Shown here: positions 1 through 5,780 of the stretch, piece after piece
Position numbering within the stretch: position 1 is the first letter of the stretch
Layout: every line of letters begins with the position of its first letter
Assembly: GCA_934615145.1 (NCBI GenBank)
Contig: CAKTTM010000082.1
Coordinates: 1 to 7,771, forward strand
DNA: 7,771 bases
Direction of reading: 5' to 3'
Origin: an uncultured Clostridia bacterium
GTDB taxonomy: Bacteria > Bacillota > Clostridia > Christensenellales > Aristaeellaceae
Position numbers and translations under genes: made by a program
The notes under the pieces: model-generated
What the model was told of the DNA's origin: nothing
Seen by the model: only the letters and a program-made list of their open reading frames with translations
Database searches by the model: none

Positions 1-104
1 GCCTTCTTGTAGCTGGCATGATCACGGTAATGACTGCCCTGAAAGACCTCGCGGCCGTTTTGTAGAAACTGCTCAGGTATCTCTCTGTTGACTGCGTTTT
101 TCAT
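1..104 (-). CDS. citF: Citrate lyase alpha subunit CitF, N-terminal 34 codons (runs off window)
   Basis: CitF is the citrate:acetyl-ACP transferase subunit of cytoplasmic citrate lyase. It exchanges the acetyl group on the CitD prosthetic arm for citrate. Only the first 34 residues are visible, beginning MKNAVNREIPEQFL and continuing through GREVFQGSHY. An early (R/E)IPE followed by a segment like (E)VFQG is the usual start of CitF proteins as I recall them. The ATG lies one base beyond the citE stop codon, as expected for the citDEF gene order, and a purine-rich GAGGGGG sits about 9 nt upstream inside the end of citE. The identification rests mainly on this position plus the short N-terminal match. 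The rest of the gene, normally about 510 codons, lies past the left edge, so nothing can be said about its integrity. Confidence 0.82.
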   Translation of the reverse strand, partial: MKNAVNREIPEQFLQNGREVFQGSHYRDHASYKK

Positions 105-105
105 C

Positions 106-1014
106 TTACAAATCCCCCTCGTAGACGCCAGAGGCCTTGGCCAGCTCGATGACGCGCTCGGCGCCGGGCACGAAGGCGATGTCCAGCATCTTGCCATCCA
201 GGGTGAAGACACCGATGCCCTGGGCCGCCTGCTCGCGCACGGTGCGCACGATGCGCTCAGCGTTTAGGATCTCCCGCGCCGTGGGCGTGAATATCTCGTG
301 CACGATGGCGATTTGCCGGGGGCTGATCAGGCTCTTGCCGTCAAAGCCCATCTGCTTGTTCTGGATGACCTCCTGGCGGAAGCCCTCCACATCGTCCACA
401 TCGGTAAAGACAGTGTCAAAGCACTGCACGCCGGCAGCGCGCGCGGCGATGAGCATATGCGCCCTGCCGCCCAGCATCTCAATGCCGCCGGGGTTGTAGG
501 CCGTCTGCATGGACTTGCGGTAGTCACCGCCGGAGATAGCCACGCCCAGCATGCGCTCAGGGCAGGCGATGCAGATCTCATAGGCATTGAGGATGCCCAG
601 CGGCGACTCCAAGGCAGCCATCACCAGCGTGCTGCCCGGCTCGCGACCAAACTCTTCTTCCGCGCGCTCGATATGCTCGACCACGGTATTTACATCCTGC
701 GCGGTCTCACACTTGGCGATGCGGATGCCATCGGCCCCGCCCGCCACGGTGACGCGGATATCCTCCTGCCAGTGGGGCGTATCCAGGCCATTGATGCGCA
801 CGATGCGCTCCACGCCGCGATAGTCGATGGATTTCAGCGAGTTGTACAGCGAGAAGCGCGCCGCGTCCTTCTGACTTTCGGCCACCGCGTCTTCCAGATC
901 CAGCAGCAGGCAGTCCGGCCCATAGACATAGGCGTCCTTGAGCAGGCCGGGGCGCTGGGCATTGAGGAACATCATCGAGCGGCGCAGCCGCTTTAGGCGC
1001 TTCTGCTGGCTCAT
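106..1014 (-). CDS. citE: Citrate lyase beta subunit CitE (citryl-ACP/citryl-CoA lyase)
   Basis: CitE cleaves the citryl thioester carried on CitD into oxaloacetate and acetyl-ACP. It is a TIM-barrel enzyme of the HpcH/HpaI aldolase superfamily. Visible family signatures are RRSMMFLNAQRPG near the N-terminus, DLEDAVA (metal/substrate region), RIVRING, AGGADGIRIAK, GREPGSTLVMAALESPLGI, FDTVFTDV and GFDGKSLISPRQI. The start is set at the ATG at 1014, giving 302 aa (usual for CitE). It overlaps the citD stop as ATGA and has GGGGAGGTG about 7 nt upstream. An in-frame start at 1074 would add 20 residues encoded inside citD and is unlikely. One oddity is SGGDY where E. coli CitE has GAEDY: the acidic residue before the conserved Asp is glycine here. 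Tight coupling with citD and citF indicates equimolar translation of the complex. Confidence 0.95.
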   Translation of the reverse strand: MSQQKRLKRLRRSMMFLNAQRPGLLKDAYVYGPDCLLLDLEDAVAESQKDAARFSLYNSLKSIDYRGVERIVRINGLDTPHWQEDIRVTVAGGADGIRIAKCETAQDVNTVVEHIERAEEEFGREPGSTLVMAALESPLGILNAYEICIACPERMLGVAISGGDYRKSMQTAYNPGGIEMLGGRAHMLIAARAAGVQCFDTVFTDVDDVEGFRQEVIQNKQMGFDGKSLISPRQIAIVHEIFTPTAREILNAERIVRTVREQAAQGIGVFTLDGKMLDIAFVPGAERVIELAKASGVYEGDL

Positions 1015-1310
1015 TTGATCACACCTCCCCAGGGGAAACCATCCTGCTGCTCCGCCGCGCGGAAGGCGGCGCACTCAACGCGGGCTTTCAGCGTGCAGCT
1101 GAGCGCCCCCTTGTCCACCACGCGCACCTTGACCCGGCTGACGCCCAGATCCTTCAGTGTCTCTTCCACCGTCTGCCTGATCTGGCGGCCGTACTGAAAC
1201 TGCACGCTGGAGTGAATGTCAATGACTGTGTCGTGATCCGCCGGCTCCAGCGTCACCTGGGCGTCGGATGACTCCAGGGTGCCGGCCATGGCGGCTTTGA
1301 TGATTTGCAT
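1011..1310 (-). CDS. citD: Citrate lyase acyl carrier protein (gamma subunit) CitD
   Basis: CitD is the small acyl carrier subunit of citrate lyase. It carries the 2'-(5''-phosphoribosyl)-3'-dephospho-CoA arm on which acetyl and citryl groups are exchanged. The protein is 99 aa, the normal size. It contains the AGTLESSD motif at residues 9-16, so Ser14 aligns with the prosthetic-group serine of the Klebsiella and E. coli proteins (AGTLESGD). Further matches to the family are the INSS-like IHSSVQFQYG segment and VVDKGALSCTLKARVE. The ATG at 1310 has GAGGAGG about 8 nt upstream. It begins 21 nt after the stop of the upstream membrane-protein gene, and its TGA stop overlaps the citE ATG by four bases, which suggests translational coupling. 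Function needs CitX and CitG for prosthetic-group synthesis and loading; neither is in the window. Confidence 0.95.
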   Translation of the reverse strand: MQIIKAAMAGTLESSDAQVTLEPADHDTVIDIHSSVQFQYGRQIRQTVEETLKDLGVSRVKVRVVDKGALSCTLKARVECAAFRAAEQQDGFPWGGVIK

Positions 1311-1331
1311 AGCGCTGTCCTCCTCTGTTGG

Positions 1332-2219
1332 CTATTGCGCGGGGCTGTCAATAGTATCGCTTGCCTCTACCCTTAACAGGGCACGGCCGATGTTAAGCAC
1401 CTTCTCGATCTCCGGAAAATGATCAAAGCTGAGTTTTTCAGCTGTTATTGGCGTTTTCAGGCTCACGCCCCGTCCAGCCAGGAATCTGCGCTGGATAAAG
1501 ACGCTGCATTGGTCTGCGTTGAGGGCTATGGCGATGTCGCCTGGGGTGTAGCGTGCCAGCGCTTCGACCTCCTGCCTGGCAGCGCTGTACTGCGCGCGAG
1601 CCTCAGTAGACCACAGCCACAGTATTTGTTGCTGTTCGACTGGATCAGCACGCTTCGTGGGCGCCTGATCAAAAACGGCGTGGGCGAAGTCTCCCAGGTC
1701 ATAATCAGTATAGAGATCCTCTGAGTAAGCCCGCACCTTCCCTTGATGATCGTTCTCAGGCAGCCGCATACGTATCCAGGCACCTGTCAGGAACTTGGCT
1801 TTACCCAGCCCTTCACCTCTCGATGGCGTGGTCACATCCATCAGCTCGACCGCTATGTCACCGACCCTGCCTGTGATGTGGTTGAGGGTCAGCAATCCCT
1901 TGTCAGACAGCGGCAGCAGATGGTCCTCCCTGAGGTCTGCCAGCCGATCCTTCGCTCGGGCTTCATAGGTAAAGTCACTTAAGTGACGGGACAGAATGTA
2001 GCGGCTGTTTTCGCGTGTGAAGCTCTCGTTAAGGTCCCTGGTCGCCGAGCGAACCATAAACAGATAGAGGATCAGCGCCAGCACGGCCAGTCCAAGCACG
2101 ATCGTGTACTGCCCTTGGAATATCATCACCACGATGGTCAGCAGCACCACGCTGTGCAGCAGATAGGCAAGACGCGCCCTGGCTCGCTTCTCATTGAGGC
2201 CCTTGAGTATGTCGTCCAA
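1332..2219 (-). CDS. Two-pass membrane protein of unknown function, DUF3137-like, between tctA and citD
   Basis: I do not recognise a characterised function. From the TTG at 2219 the protein is 295 aa. It has a short charged N-terminus, two adjacent hydrophobic segments at about residues 17-36 and 38-56 with a very short turn, and a soluble domain of about 235 residues without Cys-rich or nucleotide-binding motifs. The soluble part holds LLPLSDKGLLTLNHITGRV and FLTGAWIRMRLP, and ends with a block around SVFIQRRFLAG and a helix EIEKVLNIGRALL. This architecture resembles DUF3137-type proteins, a weak match made from memory. The TTG at 2219 is preferred because GAGAGGGAG lies 4-6 nt upstream. 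The in-frame TTG at 2234 has no visible Shine-Dalgarno sequence. It sits 77 nt after tctA and 21 nt before citD on the same strand, so it is probably cotranscribed. It might be a citrate-linked accessory protein or an unrelated insertion; I cannot tell which. Confidence 0.75.
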   Translation of the reverse strand: MDDILKGLNEKRARARLAYLLHSVVLLTIVVMIFQGQYTIVLGLAVLALILYLFMVRSATRDLNESFTRENSRYILSRHLSDFTYEARAKDRLADLREDHLLPLSDKGLLTLNHITGRVGDIAVELMDVTTPSRGEGLGKAKFLTGAWIRMRLPENDHQGKVRAYSEDLYTDYDLGDFAHAVFDQAPTKRADPVEQQQILWLWSTEARAQYSAARQEVEALARYTPGDIAIALNADQCSVFIQRRFLAGRGVSLKTPITAEKLSFDHFPEIEKVLNIGRALLRVEASDTIDSPAQ

Positions 2220-2257
2220 TGCTCTCCCTCTCAACGACTGATGTGTTTCAAAAGCAT

Positions 2258-2286
2258 GGGAGCCTGCCGTTCCCCAGCAGGCTCTC
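2258..2286 (-). terminator. Hairpin after tctA, possible weak or partial terminator
   Basis: GAGCCTGC at 2260-2267 pairs perfectly with GCAGGCTC at 2277-2284 around a 9-nt loop. One G-T and one G-C pair extend the stem outward. On the minus strand it lies just after the tctA stop and is followed, after about four bases, by only TTTT. That is too poor a U-tract for an efficient terminator, so attenuation or mRNA 3'-end protection that lowers expression of the downstream membrane protein and cit genes is more likely. The hairpin is seen directly; its role is inferred. Confidence 0.4.
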
Positions 2287-2296
2287 TGGTTCCGGC

Positions 2297-3802
2297 TTAC
2301 TCCTCCACTCCGACGGGTTTTTTCTTCTTTTCAAAGAAGGCCTGGATCAGGGGGAAGAGGAAGAGGATCGCTATAACGATGAGCAATACGAGGGTGATGG
2401 GCTTGGCGATGAATACTTCGTGAAGGCTGCCTTGAGCGATAACGATGGCATTGCGCAGGTTCTTCTCCACCATCGGCCCCAGCACAAGGCCTAGCACCAG
2501 AGCAGCCATATTGAACTTTGCCTTGCTCAAGGCGAAGCCAAGCACACCCGCGACCACCAGGATCATGATGTCAGTTATGTTGCGGGATGCACTGAAAGCG
2601 CCAAGGAAGCATAGCATCAAGATGATAGTGCCCAGCATACTATAGGGAACGCTTAGAATCTTGGCGAAGCCTTTAGCAACATAGAGCGAAATCACAACCA
2701 TGATGATGTTGGTTACCATCATGCTGGCAAAAGTTGTGTACATATACAGCGGTTGTGTCACCAGCAGCAAGGGCCCCATGTTGACACCTTTGATGGCAAG
2801 CGCGGTCAGCATGATGGCGGCCGCATTACCGCCTGGAATGCCCAGTGCCAGCAGGGGCACCATGGCGCCGCCTGTGGCTGCGTTGTTGGCAGCTTCAGCC
2901 GCGATAACTCCGCGCGGTTCACCTTTGCCGAATACTTCGGGGTTCTTGGAGACCTTGACCTCAATGGCATAGGACAGGAAACTGGCGATAGTAGCACCAG
3001 CACCCGGGATGATGCCTACCATCGTGCCAATAGTGGATGCACGTAAGATTGAAAACTTGTACATCCAGATTTCCCCGAGGGTCATCATCTGAGTCTTGGT
3101 CTTGATCATCTTCTCGCTATCCAGCGTGTGCCTCTTGTGTAACTGGTTGAGGACTTCAACGACAGCAAACAATCCGGTCATCACGGGGATCATGGGAACG
3201 CCCTTAATCAGAGACACGACACCAAAGGTGAATCTGCTGGTGCCATAAATCGGGTCGATACCGACAGTTGCCAGCCAGAGGCCGATTAGTCCTGAAGCCA
3301 CCGTGCGGACGACATTCTTTTCCCCCAGACTGGTGAGGATGGATAGCCCCAGGAAAGAAACGGCAAACATCTCAGACGGGCCAAAGCGCAGCGCCGCTTT
3401 TGCCAAGGGCTGCGTCAGCAAGAACATGGCCAGCGCCGCGAAAGCACCGCCAATCGCGCTGCTGATCAGCGTAATGCCTAGCGCCTTGCCAGCCTTACCT
3501 TGCATGGCCATGGGATAACCGTCAAAGGAGGTCACAGCGCTGGAGGGGGTGCCCGGAATGCTGAAGAGTATCGCCGTGATGCTGCCGCCGGTGATGGCGG
3601 CGCAATAGACCGCCACCAACAGGGCAATTGCCGGCAAAGGCTCCAGACCGTAACTGAAAGTCATGGCGATGACCACCGCCATGGAAGCGGAGATGCCGGG
3701 CAGCGCGCCCATGATGACGCCGGCCACAGTACCAATGAAAATCAACAGAAAATTAGCGGGTGTAAAAACGATACCAAAACCCTGTACCAATAGATCAAAC
3801 AT
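2297..3802 (-). CDS. tctA: Tripartite tricarboxylate transporter large permease subunit TctA
   Basis: TctA is the large, roughly 12-helix integral membrane subunit of TTT secondary transporters. It forms the ion-coupled translocation path for the substrate delivered by TctC. The protein is 501 aa, the normal family length. Family signatures are GALPGISAS at 32-40, GGSITAILFSIPGTPSSA at 72-89 followed by FDGYPMA, GIIPGAGATIASFLSY at 263-278, and EAANNAATGGAMVP from 303 leading to LALGIPG ending at 324. The two PG(I/A) motifs reflect the internal repeat of the family. The ATG at 3802 has AGGAGGT six bases upstream and lies 30 nt after the tctB stop. The C-terminus is a short lysine-rich tail. 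The family takes up citrate and other carboxylates, so specificity cannot be read from TctA alone; linkage to citDEF points to citrate. Confidence 0.95.
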   Translation of the reverse strand: MFDLLVQGFGIVFTPANFLLIFIGTVAGVIMGALPGISASMAVVIAMTFSYGLEPLPAIALLVAVYCAAITGGSITAILFSIPGTPSSAVTSFDGYPMAMQGKAGKALGITLISSAIGGAFAALAMFLLTQPLAKAALRFGPSEMFAVSFLGLSILTSLGEKNVVRTVASGLIGLWLATVGIDPIYGTSRFTFGVVSLIKGVPMIPVMTGLFAVVEVLNQLHKRHTLDSEKMIKTKTQMMTLGEIWMYKFSILRASTIGTMVGIIPGAGATIASFLSYAIEVKVSKNPEVFGKGEPRGVIAAEAANNAATGGAMVPLLALGIPGGNAAAIMLTALAIKGVNMGPLLLVTQPLYMYTTFASMMVTNIIMVVISLYVAKGFAKILSVPYSMLGTIILMLCFLGAFSASRNITDIMILVVAGVLGFALSKAKFNMAALVLGLVLGPMVEKNLRNAIVIAQGSLHEVFIAKPITLVLLIVIAILFLFPLIQAFFEKKKKPVGVEE

Positions 3803-3832
3803 ATCTCTACCTCCTGTAATCGGCAGACATCA

Positions 3833-4342
3833 TCAGCGCAGCAGCGACTCAATCGCCAGCGAGAAATCTCGCAGGAAACCGACGCCACGTGGCAGGATCA
3901 CGCCAATACCCTTGTAGAAGAGCAGGTAGAGCAAGATCACTGTCACCAAAGAAAACGGTATCAACACCCAGGGCTTTCGCTCACCCAGCAGATAGGCCGA
4001 AATAATGCAGAGGATGACAGAGGTCACCAGGAATCCACCGTATTCCAGCAGCAGAGCGTAGGCAAGAATCAGCACGATGCCCCAGGTCAGATTGGAGCTA
4101 AATATCTTCTTGGCGCTAATATTCTTTAGACTGTCAAGATTGCGCTGATCCTTTGGTGTCTTGCGCCATATGTTGACCATGTTAAGGATCAGGAAAGCCA
4201 CCAGCAGTACCAGGATGCCCACCGACCAGGTTCTACCTGACAACTCGCCAGCTTTACCTGCTGGTTGAGTTGCGTAGGCATTCATGATGGAATAGCCAAA
4301 GAAAATGGTCAATGCGCCATTGAGCAAGAGTTCAAGCGCCAT
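3833..4342 (-). CDS. tctB: Tripartite tricarboxylate transporter small permease subunit TctB
   Basis: TctB is the poorly conserved, four-helix membrane subunit that partners TctA in TTT transporters. The 169-aa protein has hydrophobic segments at about 5-22, 38-57, 86-118 (long enough for two closely spaced helices) and 126-145. It ends in the family-like GVILPRG motif at 147-153, just after the last helix. A hydrophilic, lysine-rich loop spans about 59-82. The ATG at 4342 is preceded by AAGGAGG seven bases upstream. Position between a TctC-type binding protein and TctA on the same strand makes the assignment secure even though the sequence family is divergent. Confidence 0.9.
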   Translation of the reverse strand: MALELLLNGALTIFFGYSIMNAYATQPAGKAGELSGRTWSVGILVLLVAFLILNMVNIWRKTPKDQRNLDSLKNISAKKIFSSNLTWGIVLILAYALLLEYGGFLVTSVILCIISAYLLGERKPWVLIPFSLVTVILLYLLFYKGIGVILPRGVGFLRDFSLAIESLLR

Positions 4343-4368
4343 ACCTCCGCCTCCTTAAGGAAAGTACT

Positions 4369-4405
4369 GCGGCTCCGGGGCGCATCTTATCGCCCCGGAT
4401 GCCGC
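4369..4405 (-). other. Strong intercistronic hairpin between tctC and tctB
   Basis: GCGGC plus TCCGGGGCG (4369-4382) pairs with CGCCCCGGA plus GCCGC (4391-4405). The stem is 14 bp with one bulged T (4400) and an 8-nt loop (4383-4390). It stands in the 88-nt gap between tctC and tctB, 26 nt before the tctB start. On the minus strand only TTT follows, so this is not a full intrinsic terminator. By analogy with binding-protein transporter operons, such a stem commonly protects the upstream binding-protein mRNA or gives partial termination, so that TctC is made in excess over the permease. The structure is seen; the role is inferred. Confidence 0.6.
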
Positions 4406-4430
4406 GAGAAAGTGTCTAGCTCTATCCGAC

Positions 4431-5387
4431 TTAGATGTAGGGCTTAATCAGGTCGACATACTCCGTCCACAGCTTGGTCGATTCCTCCTGGTTGAAGAAG
4501 CCCTCACGGTCGTTGAGACCGTTGAGTTCAACCCACTCCAGCCACTTGGCATCGGTGGACAGCACTTCCTGAATAGCCTTCTCAAAAGCATCGATGGCTG
4601 CCTGGGGCGTGCCATCCATGGCCACGATCATGCGCCAGGGGCCAAGTGTGCAGTCATAACCCATGGACAGTGCCGTGGGGATCTCAGGACGCGCGGAAGA
4701 GGGCTCGGGAGAAAGAATCACCAGGGGATTGATCAGACCGCCCTTGATGTACTCCTCTGCGTCTGCGATAGAGCCAAGCGTCATGCTGGCGTGGCCGCCA
4801 ATGACCAGCGAATAGGCCTCGCCACCATCAGCCTGCACCATGGTCACATCGATGTCGGCCGCGTCCAGGAACTGCTTGGCCGAGATGGCGTCAATGCCGG
4901 TCACCGACTGCAGGGTCAGCGTCAGCTTGCCAGGATTGGCCTTGGCGTACTCAATCATGCCAGCTGCATCCGAGAAGGGCAGCGAGGGATTGGCAAAAAT
5001 AACGTTGGAGTCCTGCACAATGTTATGCACTGGGCGAACATCGCCCAAGATATCAAAGGAGGTGCTGCCCCGCAGGCCAGCGATCACATGGGATGGCGTA
5101 AACATGGAGAAAGTGTAGCCGTCACGGGGCTGCTGGTTAAAGAACTCCGCGCCAATGACACCCGAGGCGCCTGACACGTTGTTAATGACCACATTGACAC
5201 CAAGATGCTGCCCCAATTGCGTATTAAAGGCACGCAGAGTGGTGTCAGTACCAGAACCCACGTCAAAGGTGCAAACGATCTCGACATCGCGCTCCCACTT
5301 CCACTCGCCTTCAGCGGACACCACGGTCAGGGAAAAGAGCAGGGCCGCAGCCAGAGCGACCAGGATAATCCTCTTAAGATACTTCAT
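4431..5387 (-). CDS. tctC: TTT transporter extracytoplasmic substrate-binding protein (TctC/Bug family)
   Basis: This protein captures the carboxylate outside the cytoplasmic membrane and delivers it to TctAB. It is 318 aa, typical of the Bug family. The N-terminus is a Sec signal peptide: a KYLKR charged start, a hydrophobic core at about 7-22, and a likely signal peptidase I site after VSA at residue 25. There is no lipobox cysteine, so it is not predicted to be a lipoprotein. Ligand-loop regions are recognisable: DVGSGTDTTLR at 42-52 (family usually PGGGxD with Arg), INNVSGASGVIG at 68-79 (usual VEN-x-GAGG-like loop), and PRDGYTFSMF at 87-96 (usual PDGYTL). The ATG at 5387 has AGGAGGA about 7-8 nt upstream. 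It is the first gene of the cluster, behind a leader of roughly 150-170 nt. Citrate as ligand is inferred from the downstream cit genes. Confidence 0.92.
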   Translation of the reverse strand: MKYLKRIILVALAAALLFSLTVVSAEGEWKWERDVEIVCTFDVGSGTDTTLRAFNTQLGQHLGVNVVINNVSGASGVIGAEFFNQQPRDGYTFSMFTPSHVIAGLRGSTSFDILGDVRPVHNIVQDSNVIFANPSLPFSDAAGMIEYAKANPGKLTLTLQSVTGIDAISAKQFLDAADIDVTMVQADGGEAYSLVIGGHASMTLGSIADAEEYIKGGLINPLVILSPEPSSARPEIPTALSMGYDCTLGPWRMIVAMDGTPQAAIDAFEKAIQEVLSTDAKWLEWVELNGLNDREGFFNQEESTKLWTEYVDLIKPYI

Positions 5388-5546
5388 GAATGATTCCTCC
5401 TATACTATTAGTGGTTCCGGATAACCTGAGCATATTGGTGACAGTGCATCTACCTCCAATCTTTACACAAGCCATCAGGTGACCATCCACCAGTACCATG
5501 GTTGCTGTGTTTTTTGGGGATTCGTCGGCCGGATGTTGTTGGGAAT

Positions 5547-5575
5547 AATGTATAGCTTTGCGTATTATAAGTCAA
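5547..5575 (-). promoter_or_regulatory. Candidate promoter(s) of the tct-cit cluster
   Basis: On the minus strand TTGACT (5575-5570) is followed after 17 bp by TACATT (5552-5547), a plausible sigma-70 type pair that would start transcription near 5540. Overlapping it, a perfect TATAAT lies at 5569-5564 and could be the -10 box of an alternative promoter starting near 5557, with only a poor -35 (TTACAA with a 15-bp spacer). The two cannot be told apart by eye. Either one gives tctC a leader of about 150-170 nt. Confidence 0.5.
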
Positions 5576-5617
5576 ACGAGATTATTGTAATAGATGGCAT
5601 TAACAAATTCTAATGCG

Positions 5618-5631
5618 CCCCTTTGAAGGGG
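5618..5631. repeat. Inverted repeat CCCCTT-TG-AAGGGG
   Basis: CCCCTT (5618-5623) and AAGGGG (5626-5631) form a compact inverted repeat with a two-base centre inside an otherwise AT-rich region. On the plus strand it is followed by TCTTTT. It could be a small hairpin (5-bp stem, 4-nt loop) or an operator half of the divergent control region. Its role is not determined. Confidence 0.35.
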
Positions 5632-5642
5632 TCTTTTCATAT

Positions 5643-5660
5643 TATGCAGCTCTTTGCATA
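5643..5660. promoter_or_regulatory. Candidate LysR-type operator, TATGCA-N6-TGCATA
   Basis: A perfect 18-bp inverted repeat (arms 5643-5648 and 5655-5660) lies between the two divergent promoter candidates. Its central part fits a T-N12-A spacing, close to the T-N11-A boxes usual for LysR-type regulators. Its centre is about 77 bp upstream of the proposed lysR start point, near the recognition-site position expected for autoregulation, and about 95-110 bp upstream of the tctC start point. The palindrome is seen directly; binding by the adjacent regulator is inferred. Confidence 0.45.
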
Positions 5661-5691
5661 GTCTTCTTCCTTCATATTTAGGGGCAATAAC

Positions 5692-5721
5692 TTGCTCCTC
5701 TGCCCCGCAGCGTGTTACACT
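5692..5721 (+). promoter_or_regulatory. Candidate promoter of lysR
   Basis: TTGCTC (5692-5697) and TACACT (5716-5721) are spaced by 18 bp and would start transcription near 5728, about 53 nt before the GTG start. Both hexamers deviate from consensus, as expected for a weakly expressed regulator gene. Confidence 0.35.
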
Positions 5722-5731
5722 GTGCAAAATA

Positions 5732-5759
5732 GCCCGGCGCCAGGATCTTCCAGCCGGGC
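5732..5759 (+). other. Stem in the proposed lysR 5' leader
   Basis: GCCCGGC (5732-5738) pairs with GCCGGGC (5753-5759), a perfect 7-bp GC stem with a 14-nt loop, ending 21 nt before the lysR GTG. It would form at the start of the lysR transcript and might affect translation of a gene with a weak ribosome binding site. No U-tract follows, so it is not a terminator. Confidence 0.35.
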
Positions 5760-5780
5760 CTGACAAGCGGGTGATGACAA

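Larger units (their letters stand above)
5388..5780. promoter_or_regulatory. Divergent control region between tctC and lysR
   Basis: This 393-bp gap holds the start signals of both directions. The part nearest tctC (5388-5540) is probably a transcribed leader. The middle (5541-5660) is AT-rich, with promoter hexamers and inverted repeats. The part nearest lysR (5661-5780) holds a second promoter candidate and a GC-rich stem. No long reading frame with a ribosome binding site was found, and I recognise no known riboswitch in the leader. The arrangement is typical of a LysR-type regulator placed divergently from its target operon and controlling both from the shared gap. Confidence 0.7.

Noticed and set aside
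298..996. 232-codon open frame on the plus strand opposite citE
   Set aside because: It is a mirror frame of a well-identified gene in GC-rich DNA, with histidine- and alanine-rich low-information sequence and no start signal.
1015..1074. Upstream start for citE adding 20 residues
   Set aside because: The extension lies wholly in citD. The internal ATG has a good Shine-Dalgarno sequence, an ATGA coupling overlap, and gives the usual CitE length.
2220..2234. TTG at 2234 as start of the membrane protein
   Set aside because: No Shine-Dalgarno sequence precedes it, whereas the TTG at 2219 has GAGAGGGAG at suitable spacing.
5388..5540. Possible riboswitch in the tctC leader
   Set aside because: Only short 4-bp stems are visible and no conserved aptamer core or terminator/antiterminator pair could be recognised.
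5572..5766. 64-codon open frame on the minus strand in the tctC-lysR gap
   Set aside because: It spans the candidate promoters and operator, has no ribosome binding site or recognisable family, and its composition looks like non-coding sequence.
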